Origin: Orbilia blumenaviensis
Lineage: Eukaryota; Ascomycota; Orbiliomycetes; Orbiliales; Orbiliaceae
Reading direction: 5' to 3'
DNA length: 64,000 nucleotides
Assembly: GCA_036872755.1 (NCBI GenBank)
Contig: JAVHNS010000008.1
Span: 1,178,001-1,242,000, forward strand
Of the stretch, positions 47,471 to 56,986 are shown one piece after another. Under the pieces are notes generated by a model that saw only the letters and a list, made by a program, of their open reading frames with translations, made no database searches and was not told the DNA's origin. The translations under genes were made by a program, and so were the position numbers. Numbering within the stretch: the stretch's first letter is position 1; each line of letters begins with the position of its first letter.

Positions 47471-48215
47471 TGTTGTTAGTCGATGACAACTTCAAGGCCC
47501 TCGTCTAATACACATTGCTTCCCGTCGCTTCAGCTATTATAAGGACTCGGGTATCCCCGCAAGACGGCCTCTGGCAAGTTATTCTGGCTCGGATCTTTCT
47601 CTGGCCATGGGCACCTTGTTAAAACATTCGCTTTGTCCAGCATGTGGCACGTGCGGTGTGTTCTTCAACGTCTCCTCGTCTCAGGCCCGGAGCTGAAGCC
47701 AACAATGTCAACGAGACCAACAAAGCCGGGATAGATTAAAAGATATCGCTACAACTCCGCTCCCCACGGAAACTGGTTGCTCTCACAAAACTATGCGATA
47801 ATGGAGCTGTATTATGAAAATGTAGTTCAACCCTTCGACGTTATGGTTCCATTTGAATTCGTGTTTCATGCCACGGAAGGTCAAGATTAATACTTCGCGA
47901 CCTTGAAAAACACACCAAGACCGCCCCTAGTTGTCATAACACCGGAAACCCGTATATCCGAAGCTCCATCCAAATATGTTTCGCCAGAGCATGTTGGATT
48001 ATCTTACAAATTATGGGACTCGGGGGGCGCACTTTTTCTGCGGACGACCATCTATATTCATTGTCTTCAACGAAAATCGCAAGTTAACTAGCCAAAGCAG
48101 AAATCTACGCACCTGAACCGTTGCATCTTCACCTACATTCAGACCTTCAAATCACAAGTTCGTCCTCAGTAATCCACATCTTTCATTTTTTTTATTGATT
48201 CACCCCATTACGGCC
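47471..48215. other. Intergenic region upstream of the AT-hook gene
   Basis: No supported gene; the open frame at 47903-48091 has no features. A T-rich leader (48181-48196) precedes the next gene. Confidence 0.5.
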
Positions 48216-50105
48216 ATGGCCTCGGGAAACTTTCCAGGAAATCTGGACGGTTCGGGGGGATATGGATTCCTGCATGAACTAGATGATTACATCAATAGTT
48301 TCGCTGAGGAAGATCAGTTCAGTCAATTCTTCGATGCCGCATACTACAATGCATCGGGGGAAACTGCAGGTAACCCTTCTCAGCCAACTGAAGATGTTCA
48401 AACCGCTCCCTATGTTCCCGATTTCCTCATTGACCCACAATTAAGAGCTGAGCCGGGTATAGCATGCGAGCAACCTCAACTTTATGCCCCTCCATTATCT
48501 GCCACACCAAACTACTTTGTAGCTGCTGCTCCAGGCTACAGTCTCCCTCCCCAGCATCAAGCTTCTGTAGAGTTATCAACATCACAGGGTTCCTCAAATT
48601 CACCACCCGCAAGGAAACTACGTAGAAAATCCAAAAAGGAGGAGAGCACTCACAACCATTACGCCCAGGCGAAGTATCCGCTATTCGATCATAGACTGTA
48701 TGAACTAGCGAAGAAGCATGGCACACCAATCAAGTGCCCTCCGCCAATGTCGACTCAGGACGCAGGATATTTCGCCGCACCAGGCTTTGGAGCTGACTTT
48801 GGCGAAATACCCCCGGAGATAAGTCAAAGGCAGATTGACGAGTTTCTCGCATCTTTAGAGAATACCTCCCAGAATCAGAGCATGGAAGATATTATAGCCC
48901 TAGATGCGCCTCTAGCTGGGACTCAAGAAGTGCCAACAATCAACCAGCAACAATTTACTCTACGTATGCTCACACCTTCGGCACCACTTGTCCAGCCTTC
49001 AGAGAAGCGTAAACGTGGGAGACCAAAGAAGGATGAAGTGGACGAATCGCACCAAGAGCCCACCCCACAGGTCCAGTATCCCTTTTCATTCCAAGCACCG
49101 ATCCAGTTTCCCCAGCCGTCACCACAGAGTGTTCCACAGCCCTTAACTTCCTCGAAGCTACAACTCCCCACCCAGTTCCGTTTCCCTCCACCCGCTGTTG
49201 CGGCTCCTGTTCCAGTTATGAATCCTTCGTCATTCCCCCAAAGGGTTCAACCTGGTTTTGTAGTTCAACCCGAAGCAAGTAGTTCGCGTCCAATAGCGTC
49301 AATAGGCCAACGAAGAGTCGAAACTAAGAATTCACACCGTTCAATGTCAAAGAAGGAACAAGCATATCTCGAAATGGATAGTACAGTCAAACTATACGAT
49401 GCATCAAACATCCATGAGTTACTTTACTACCCATCAGTCAAGCCGGGGCGTACACCATGCCTTTGGGTCCAAAGACACCCATATGCAAACACAAGGATCT
49501 ATGAAGATCACTACAGGACCTGGTGCCGATACCGTCATTGCAAGGGTGTCGAAACCGCAGAGTTGATACGTACCGCATCTGGGGAGATGCGTGAGAAAAA
49601 CTACAAGCATCCGCGGACAATCATCGCTGGGAACTACCAGATCGCTGTGGATTGGGAGTATGTCATGGACGAGATCGCTGCGTTCAAGGGAGACCCGGAT
49701 GGACAGTATGAATACGACAAGCGTAATGTCTACGATACTATAGAGTGCTTCTTCCACCTTCGATGCTTCGAACAGATGGTGGATTTCCCCCAAGTCGTCC
49801 GAACGCACTTGGTTCAGGTTGACCACCGGGTTCTCAACAAGGATAAGAGCAGGAATAAGATCACTAAGAGGAAGAATAAGGGTGGTACTAATGCCGCAGA
49901 GATCGAATGGTATTTGAAAGAAGATGCGGAGCACTGGATGCAAAAGACTCAGCTGGATTGGACCTTCAATCCCCTTCCTGGCAGCGAAGAGAGCTTGGAG
50001 AAGGTTTTGTTGAATGGAAAGAAGCAGTATAATGAGAAGAAGGGGCATAAGTATATTTATGCGACAGGCAGCGAATTCGGAAGCCCGGCTCCCTCGGAGA
50101 TGTGA
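48216..50105 (+). CDS. AT-hook protein of unknown family
   Basis: Single exon, 629 residues from the ATG at 48216. The N-terminal half is disordered, rich in Pro, Gln and Ser, with an early basic patch (KLRRKSKKEE, about residue 137). Near residue 263 a clear AT-hook, EKRKRGRPKKDE, supports minor-groove DNA binding. A globular C-terminal region (about 385-600) begins KKEQAYLEMDSTVKLYDASN. It contains GRTPCLWVQRHPY and RTWCRYRHCKG (possible zinc ligands), then VDWEYVMDEIAAFKG and IECFFHLRCFEQMVDFPQVV. I do not recognise this domain. Likely nuclear, possibly a transcriptional regulator or chromatin protein. The frame extends slightly upstream of the ATG but without another ATG. Codon use looks like that of its neighbours. 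Confidence 0.8.
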   Translation: MASGNFPGNLDGSGGYGFLHELDDYINSFAEEDQFSQFFDAAYYNASGETAGNPSQPTEDVQTAPYVPDFLIDPQLRAEPGIACEQPQLYAPPLSATPNYFVAAAPGYSLPPQHQASVELSTSQGSSNSPPARKLRRKSKKEESTHNHYAQAKYPLFDHRLYELAKKHGTPIKCPPPMSTQDAGYFAAPGFGADFGEIPPEISQRQIDEFLASLENTSQNQSMEDIIALDAPLAGTQEVPTINQQQFTLRMLTPSAPLVQPSEKRKRGRPKKDEVDESHQEPTPQVQYPFSFQAPIQFPQPSPQSVPQPLTSSKLQLPTQFRFPPPAVAAPVPVMNPSSFPQRVQPGFVVQPEASSSRPIASIGQRRVETKNSHRSMSKKEQAYLEMDSTVKLYDASNIHELLYYPSVKPGRTPCLWVQRHPYANTRIYEDHYRTWCRYRHCKGVETAELIRTASGEMREKNYKHPRTIIAGNYQIAVDWEYVMDEIAAFKGDPDGQYEYDKRNVYDTIECFFHLRCFEQMVDFPQVVRTHLVQVDHRVLNKDKSRNKITKRKNKGGTNAAEIEWYLKEDAEHWMQKTQLDWTFNPLPGSEESLEKVLLNGKKQYNEKKGHKYIYATGSEFGSPAPSEM

Positions 50106-50146
50106 GGAACATTTTTCCCGGAGTAGAGATGTGTGGGTGTGCGATA

Positions 50147-50167
50147 TTTTTTTTTTTTTTTTTTTTT
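50147..50167. repeat. Poly-T tract (21 nt)
   Basis: An uninterrupted run of 21 T about 40 nt after the AT-hook gene stop codon. Confidence 0.9.
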
Positions 50168-50713
50168 GTCGGGAATTACGTCGACACACTATTCGATCAC
50201 AAACGTTCGGATACTAGCATGTTGGTTTTCCACCAGAAAAGAATTGGCGTTTGTTAAGTACTGCTATTCGGTATATGCATTAAATGGTGTTAGTTAGTTT
50301 TGTTGTTTTCATTTGGAGATTTAAATCATCCTTTTCTTCCACTTCTTATGTTGCATCTAAGGAGTTTGTGGGTTCAGATCTTTTCAAGCCGTTCATTTAT
50401 ATCTGTAAATCGCAAAAGAGAGCGTGTTTATCTACTGTAGCTACGTGGGTTCTATATCACGGATAGATCCAAAGATCAATTCCATTTCAACTCAATTGAA
50501 AATGACCGAGCAAAGCTTCGATAGAACTGGCTACTCGAAGCGTGTGTTTATGTGAAACCAAAGACATCCTGGGTTTAAGTACGCATCGGTCATCAGAAGC
50601 TCGATACCCAAGGGGCCGGCCGCCGCATGCAAGTTGCAAGAATATGACGTTGACATCGAATACGCCAATCAATTCTGAAAGCCTTCCTGCGCGAGAATAG
50701 GTATATCTTAGCG

Positions 50714-50743
50714 TCGTAGTCCACGACGCTTCGGTAGCAGGGT
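50714..50743 (+). repeat. Dispersed repeat copy A with hairpin
   Basis: 25 of 30 positions match 54726-54755. The flanking bases form a 7-bp inverted repeat (GCGTCGT/ACGACGC, 5-nt loop) starting at 50711. Confidence 0.45.
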
Positions 50744-51736
50744 AGGTATATCCTTCCCCTGCACTAGGCTTTACCTAACTTAAGCGGCGTAGTGTATTAA
50801 CTAGCATCCTTGTTCCGCACTCAGTATTTACCTAGTCGTAGAATAAAACCAATGCCACATTGAAATCGGTCCGGGTCAAATGCTGCTAGCTATACCTCAT
50901 ATGTCCAACGCCTTCCAATACGGCAACAGCGCTACACAGGAGATAGCTAGTATTATAGCCTCAAAATACCTAGTCTTTAAGCATATACCTAAGTTTCTAG
51001 TATATTAGGGAAGCTTGCATAAATCCAGCATAAAAAAGGCCTAGAAGGGTGGGGATCTGAGTATGCGAATACGTATACGTACCTACTTACTATCCGGAAA
51101 CACCCCCCGGTGCGCGTTTCCATGCAACGGCCTTTAATGCTCGCACAGCAACGCAATATCTGCGTGTTATTTTGGAATAACAAATTCTAAGCTGTCGAGA
51201 ACAAAGAGACGTCCAACGTTATCCAACACCGGAGTGGTGTCGTGCCGTCAAGAATATTTCTATTAGACAAAACTTGGTAATGTGGATGTTAGGTTGTACT
51301 TTACGATCAAAGAAACGCGCTGTTCAGGTGCGTGTCCGTAGTGGAAGTTCCCTTTTGTAGTGTCGAAGGCTTGACGTTGGATCGAGCAGCTGCATGTTGC
51401 CGCGATTTAGAATATTAAACCCAGTGCCATTGCAAAGTTTTGAAATATAACTACCTAGATCTATAGATTTACGGCACTTCTGTGGTTTCTTGTCGTAACT
51501 TCACGGTAGGTATTTTCCTAGGTTGGTTATATTGATATCTTGATATCACGCTGAGGATACAGCAACTTCAGCCTACTCTCCCAGACCAGACTTCCAAGCT
51601 TTCTACTACACCGAAACGTACGCCCCAAGGTAATAGTACACATCCCCTAAGAAAGGGTCTCACCAGGCCCCAGGCCTATACCCCAAATATCTCGACATCA
51701 ACCCCAAAATTAAAACCCAACTTCAAGTATTTCACA

Positions 51737-54054
51737 ATGGTCTGCGAATACACCCTCTTCACATTTCCCGAATGCGGCTGTCCCGCTCTCGTCCCTATCC
51801 AATTCTGCCCTCAACACCTGGACCCATCCCACAAAGACTACTACGTCGACCCTTCCCAGAACATCCACCTCACAAACCCCGCACGTATAACCATGCTCTT
51901 CGCCAGCGCCACAGACCCCATCCCCCTGGGAGTCTACAGGGTAATGTGCCAACTCTACGACCGCCCCCTTCTAGCCATAGATCCAAATCTCACGGACCCA
52001 ATCACTCAACGAGAATTTTATGAACTCGCGAAGGCTATGATTTCCATGGAAGCTAGGACTGCGAAGTGGCATGATGGTGGGAAGGTGAAGGCGGGGTTTC
52101 ATACGAAGCTGTGTCGGTATCATGTCATTTACCCTGATTGTGTGGATATTCGGATTCACAGACCGGCGAATGATGCGTTCTGGCCGTTTGCGGAGGAGGA
52201 GTGTTTGGTTCATAGGGGGGGTAGGAGTGGGGAGGTTAGGACGGGAGAGGGTGTTTTTGAACTATCTAAGATACAGTTTTTTGAGAAGTCGTTCATTGCG
52301 AAGATTAAACAGGTGTCTACGGTAAGGCTTTCCTTGGGGATGGCGATTATAAGTTTTTGCTGGCGGGCTAATATGTGGTGCGGTCTGGGATAACTGGGTT
52401 ATTTGATAATGCTTTTCGATTTTAGAAAACATACGAGTATAAGGGGACTTATGTCCCTTTAGACGTGTCGGATGTAGAAGAAAGCGAGGAGGAAGAGGAA
52501 AGAGAAGAGGGAGATGACAACAATGACAAGGACGAAGACGAAGACGAGGTGGAAGAGGATGAAGAAGCGGTAACAGGGGTGGGAAGGCACGAAGAGGATA
52601 ACGATGATGAAGATAATGAAGAGGAAGAGCAGGATGAAGATGAGGATGAGGAAGAGGAAGAAGAAGATGACGGCGAAGGAAGTGGAAGCGAATATAGTTA
52701 TTCAGAGGCCGAAGATGAAGATGAAGATAGCAGCGAGGAGGTAATTACAAAGGCTGACAAGACAGGCAAAGAAGATGCGGCGAAAACCGAAACGAAGTCT
52801 ACGACCAAGCCTCTTCCGGATAAACCACGTGTCCCAGAACATAAAGTAGCAACTACAGTGCCCATAAATAAAAGGGTTGCGCCGAAGAAAAAGATAAAGA
52901 AGAGGTCTGAGGAGGCTTGGAAAGGATCAGAGGAAGAAGATGATGATGAGGAGTCTGAGGAGGAAAAGAAGAAAGGAGCAGGGAAAAAGAAGCCAGCAGC
53001 TAAGAAGTCTAATCCAGCGACTGAACCTAACACCAAAGATGAGAAGGAAGGTAAAAAGGACAAAACCGGTCCCAAAACTACTGAGACAGCAAAAAAAGAT
53101 AGCTCCAAGTCCTCGGAGAAGACTACCAAGGAGGTTAGGTCAGAAGGAAGCGGAAAACCAGAGGTTCGTGTCACCATTACTACAAAAAAGAATAAAAAGC
53201 CAGCCGGCGAGGGTGCAAAGGACAAAAAGTCTTCAGAGTCTAAAACGAGTAAGGAAAGCGATGAAGGGAGACCGGAGAGGAAAGGAGGCGCGACCTCTGA
53301 GGCGGGGAGCTTCGTATCTGAAGAAGTGCATAACACCAGTAAAGAAAGCAAGGGATCTGAGTCCGGGCCAAAAGATAAGAAGAAGAAAGGCAAAGGCTCA
53401 AAAGACTCGAGTGGAAGCAAAAGTTCGAAAGACTCGGCTACAGGGAAGGGCCCGGGAGGCTTAGATACCAAGGGCGAGACGAAAGATGCTACTACTAAGG
53501 GGAGAAAGAAGGAAACTGCTACCAAAGAAGAGAAGAAGAAAACCGACACTGGAGAAGCGAAGAAGGAAACCGCCACCGAAATAGGAGGAAAGGAAACCAC
53601 CAAAGGAAGCAAGAAGAGATTACCAACTACTCAGGGAGGAAAGCCAGTAATAATCAAGGAGAATGCCCCCAAAAATAACGCTAAAACCACCGCTGGGCCC
53701 GGGAAGCCAGCAACCAAAGCCAGAAAGAGAGGAAATGGTAATAAGAAAGCCAGGGGTGGCGACTCTGAAGATGAACTATCCAGTGTATTCGAAGATATGA
53801 GCCCAAAGGGACCGGTGACTAAGCCAAAGAGACCAAGGAGAGGGGAAGAGGAACCAGAGTTTACTGGTTTACGGGGATTACAGGGTAAACTGGACGAGGT
53901 TGGTTCTGGTTTAAGGCTTTATCGGGCCCCAGCTCGCGCAAGTGAATCACTTTTTACGGAAGAGGAGATGGAAGAGTTCAATTTCCCGTCTGCAAACCAA
54001 TCACTCGATGAGATATTCGATGGGTGGGCAGAGACTCAGCTAAAAAAGGCGTAA
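51737..54054 (+). CDS. Large acidic then Lys/Ser/Thr-rich protein with conserved-looking N-terminal domain
   Basis: Two exons, 51737-52321 and 52426-54054, joined by a phase-0 intron (GTAAGG...TAG), give 737 residues. The first 195 residues are globular and start with a cysteine-rich segment (CEYTLFTFPECGCPAL, FCPQHLD). They continue through FYELAKAMISMEARTAKWHD to ECLVHRGGRSGEVRTG, with more Cys and His that could bind zinc. Exon 2 then enters an acidic run (about residues 205-300, mostly Glu and Asp). A long Lys/Ser/Thr/Gly-rich region full of KKK and SKDS blocks follows (about 305-660), resembling chromatin or nucleolar tails, and there is a short ordered end (SLFTEEEMEEFNFPSANQSL). No family recognised. 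Strong low complexity makes database matches in the tail unreliable. The minus-strand open frame at 52698-53612 is a shadow of this composition. Confidence 0.75.
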
Positions 54055-54573
54055 AATACTTCTTTCTAAGTTGTTAGTTCCCTATGTCAGACGGATCGCA
54101 GGGAGCGAGTCGGACCCCAATGATCAGTTCTAAAATGCTTTTCGAATTGTTGCTCATGATTACATGGATCCCAAGTATTTACGTACTTATTACATCTATT
54201 TATATTTTATAAACGAACTATGAACGTGCACGGTCATAATGCTAGCTCATGAGTCTGTCAGCCGATATAACCAGCCCATACATGTGTAATATTAATTAAT
54301 ACGATATATAATTCATTTTTCTGTAATACTACCCAGGCAGCCTCTCGGATGGAAGTTGGTTTTAAATCGGGCTTGACGGTAGTAAAGACGTATCAATTGC
54401 AAAGAGAATTTAAATTATAAAGCGTTCTCGAGACACATCAGCTATCAGGGTCCGCAAAAAATACTCTATTTTTCCCTTACGGCATTTGCTTACGGGGCAC
54501 ATTGTCATGATCTGTGTATCCTAAATGTCTATTTCAAGAGACCTTCGGGATGAATACCTATAAAGTAGATACC

Positions 54574-54606
54574 TACCTAGGTAAGTACCTAGGCTAGGTA
54601 CCTATT
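54574..54606. repeat. Cluster of TACCTAGGTA-type palindromes
   Basis: TACCTAGGTA at 54574-54583 is followed by TACCTAGG and CTAGGTACC units within 33 bp, forming overlapping inverted repeats. Confidence 0.6.
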
Positions 54607-54725
54607 CATACTCCTCAGGATTTGCCCGGCTCCTGGAGTTACCTAACTTTAAAGGAGGTACACAGACGTCAACACCCAGTACTGTGGTATACGCGTATGC
54701 CTACGTACTATGCACTTAGCTAGTC

Positions 54726-54755
54726 TCGTAGTATACGACGCTTCGTTGGCAAGGT
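54726..54755 (+). repeat. Dispersed repeat copy B
   Basis: Matches 25 of 30 bases of 50714-50743 and carries a TCGTA/TACGA inverted repeat at its start. Confidence 0.45.
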
Positions 54756-54950
54756 GTCTACGCACTATGAGAGCACTAATGAGAGATTTCCAAAACACCC
54801 TCCTGCTAATAGGGGGCTTACGCAGACTACCTACAGCAAGCCCGATGCGTCATTTAAGCGTGCTAAGCATTCCTCACCGAAACCCCAAGCTCTCCGAACT
54901 TTCAAATGGATTGATAATATAATGTCGAACCCTCCGCCTTTACCTTCAGG

Positions 54951-56417
54951 ATGAGAGCGAAGTATCGATATCATCACAGCCTAACCCTCCCTCTGATAGT
55001 AATAATAATTTTTCCTATCTTAACATCCACAGTCGAAATCGGCTTCCAAACCCAAACCAACATCTACGACGATCTCTGGCACTTCCAACCCGCCTGGCCT
55101 CAAGGCCGCTCCTGCTACTCCATAAAACCTAACCCGAAGGACCCCATAACCTCCATCAAAATCCGAACCGGCCGAACAGAAATCCAGAATAAAAAAACAA
55201 CACCAGACGCGATCGGATTCTTCCAGGGTAAAAAATGCAGTATTGAGACTCTACGGTTCGTGGTGTTTTACTACCTACCACCGCCGGATAATTATGCCAT
55301 TGATCAGAGATTTAATCTTGACGAGCTGCCGGCGTTGTTTAGGGGATTTGATCGGTATAGAGAGATTAAGGATGGGACGTTGGAGTGGTTTAACCTCCTT
55401 AGTGATGCTTTGAGGGATGGGAATAGTCTTAATGAAGGGGATGTGGTTTATCAGCTTACGGATAGGACGTGGCATACCCTTCCCAACGTCGTGGAAGTGA
55501 CGGATATCCCGACTATTAGTAATCCATTCCCCGAAGCGTATGAATGGTATCTCAATACAGGTCTTAGACAATCTACTCTTCGCAAAGGAAATTATTTGGG
55601 TCATTTCCGTGGCCTACCAACTACAGATTTCATGAGAAGCCGAACAGCGGATATCGAGCGCGATGAAACACAGCAACTTCTCCGTTCGATCTCAAGAAGG
55701 GAACGAACTCAACCTACTACCGATCGATACTCGGCTGTCGAAACTTTTAAAATAGTGCCTTCCCCGATAGAGATGTTCTCCAGGACAAGAATTTCTGACG
55801 TTAGCGGCAGTCCTTACTTTCCGGGACCGAGTAAAAAGAGTCTTTCGCCGTTGATCAAGACTGTTACGGCGGATGATGGGAACATTGATCCTGAGGAGGC
55901 GATCGAATGGGATACAAAGATTGAAGAACGTGCTTCGGTTCCGCAGATGGAGACTATGGATCGTATTATGCCGTATCTACCTCGCAATCGGCCACGAATA
56001 CCTTCTGCGGAAGTAGATACTGGCCAAGAAGGAGGTAGTGAGGATATCGTCCCGGAGGATTTGTATCATGGGATATCCCACTCACAATTACAATATGAGG
56101 GTTATGATCCCCCTACGGCTGGAAAGACGAGTAGAAGAAACCACCCGCCGAGAAGGAATATGTATTCATCAGAATACTTCGCCGCGCCGTTGAAGTGGCC
56201 TGGGCTTGCAAGTTATGATACGATACAAACACTTAAAGAGGAAGAGTTCGAGGACACGCCGATGAACAGGAAGATGGCGGACTTTGGCCAGATAGCTGCA
56301 GTTGATGATGAGTTAAATATGCTGGATCAGGAGTCGTGGCGCCGTATCAATAATTTTGCGAAGTACACGGGTCCGAGCAATGTGCAGAGGAAGACGCCAA
56401 TTGCGAAATTAGGTTAG
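54951..56417 (+). CDS. Secreted protein of unknown family
   Basis: Single exon, 488 residues. A signal peptide is visible (hydrophobic LTLPLIVIIIFPILTSTVEI to about residue 30). The next 170 residues look globular with two cysteines (GRSCYSIKPN and KKCSIETLRF) and the motif DAIGFFQGKKC. This is loosely reminiscent of the NTIGYYPG element of paralogs P1-P3, but too weak to call homology. The rest is Arg/Asp/Pro-rich and probably disordered, with several dibasic sites (SRRERTQP, TSRRNHPPRRN) that Kex2 could cut. No membrane anchor at the C-terminus. Function unknown. Bases near the start are C-rich while the downstream half is not, a composition change inside the reading frame. Confidence 0.72.
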   Translation: MRAKYRYHHSLTLPLIVIIIFPILTSTVEIGFQTQTNIYDDLWHFQPAWPQGRSCYSIKPNPKDPITSIKIRTGRTEIQNKKTTPDAIGFFQGKKCSIETLRFVVFYYLPPPDNYAIDQRFNLDELPALFRGFDRYREIKDGTLEWFNLLSDALRDGNSLNEGDVVYQLTDRTWHTLPNVVEVTDIPTISNPFPEAYEWYLNTGLRQSTLRKGNYLGHFRGLPTTDFMRSRTADIERDETQQLLRSISRRERTQPTTDRYSAVETFKIVPSPIEMFSRTRISDVSGSPYFPGPSKKSLSPLIKTVTADDGNIDPEEAIEWDTKIEERASVPQMETMDRIMPYLPRNRPRIPSAEVDTGQEGGSEDIVPEDLYHGISHSQLQYEGYDPPTAGKTSRRNHPPRRNMYSSEYFAAPLKWPGLASYDTIQTLKEEEFEDTPMNRKMADFGQIAAVDDELNMLDQESWRRINNFAKYTGPSNVQRKTPIAKLG

Positions 56418-56986
56418 GATTCGTTATATTACTATATATGCACCATATCGGATTTTGATGTATAGCCCGATAAAACGAAGAACAGCATAGAGCACTGGTA
56501 ATTTAACCAAAAAGAAGGAGCTCGAAGATATCCGGATCCCTTGATAGAAGTTGGGGTCGCACATCATGACCGCCGAAAGTTTTCCGGTTTCATAGATGAT
56601 AGCTGCTCGCGATGAACTTAATCTCTGCGTTGCACCACAATTGATACACTTTCCATGATATCATATAGTTTCATACATGGCAGCAAACCTAAGTCAATCT
56701 ACTATTCTATTTCACCAAACATCCTAAATTAAAAAGAAAAAAATCAGGAGTAGTGGCAATCGATCGCAATGTTAACATAGAACCACCTCATCTTATCTCC
56801 AAAATCTCACGACCATACATAACCCTCTCCGACACGAAAAAACACCACGTTACCTCCACCTGTCCCCCCCGAAACCCCCTCCATCTTAAACAAATCAGGT
56901 ATTCCATACCGTAGATCGGGCTCAAACACCCGTCTTCTCCTCCGTCGCCTCCCGTTTCGCCAACACCACACCGGCCTAGTAATCAA
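56418..56986. other. Intergenic region
   Basis: No supported gene; a minus-strand frame at 56807-56992 overlaps the start of the next gene and has no features. Confidence 0.5.

Larger units (their letters stand above)
50106..51736. other. Intergenic region with poly-T and a hairpin-bearing repeat
   Basis: About 1.6 kb with no supported gene. It contains a 21-T run at 50147, a short repeat with a hairpin (50714-50743, related to 54726-54755) and several ACCTA/TAGGT motifs. The last 200 bp are C-rich leader of the next gene. Confidence 0.5.
54055..54950. other. Intergenic region with TACCTAGGTA palindromes
   Basis: About 0.9 kb, no supported gene. Near 54574-54606 the palindrome TACCTAGGTA and related TAGGTACCTA units are clustered. 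A repeat related to 50714-50743 lies at 54726. Confidence 0.5.

Noticed and set aside
52698..53612. Long Ser/Phe/Val-rich minus-strand frame
   Set aside because: Exact shadow of the Glu/Lys-rich codons of the plus-strand gene at 51737-54054.
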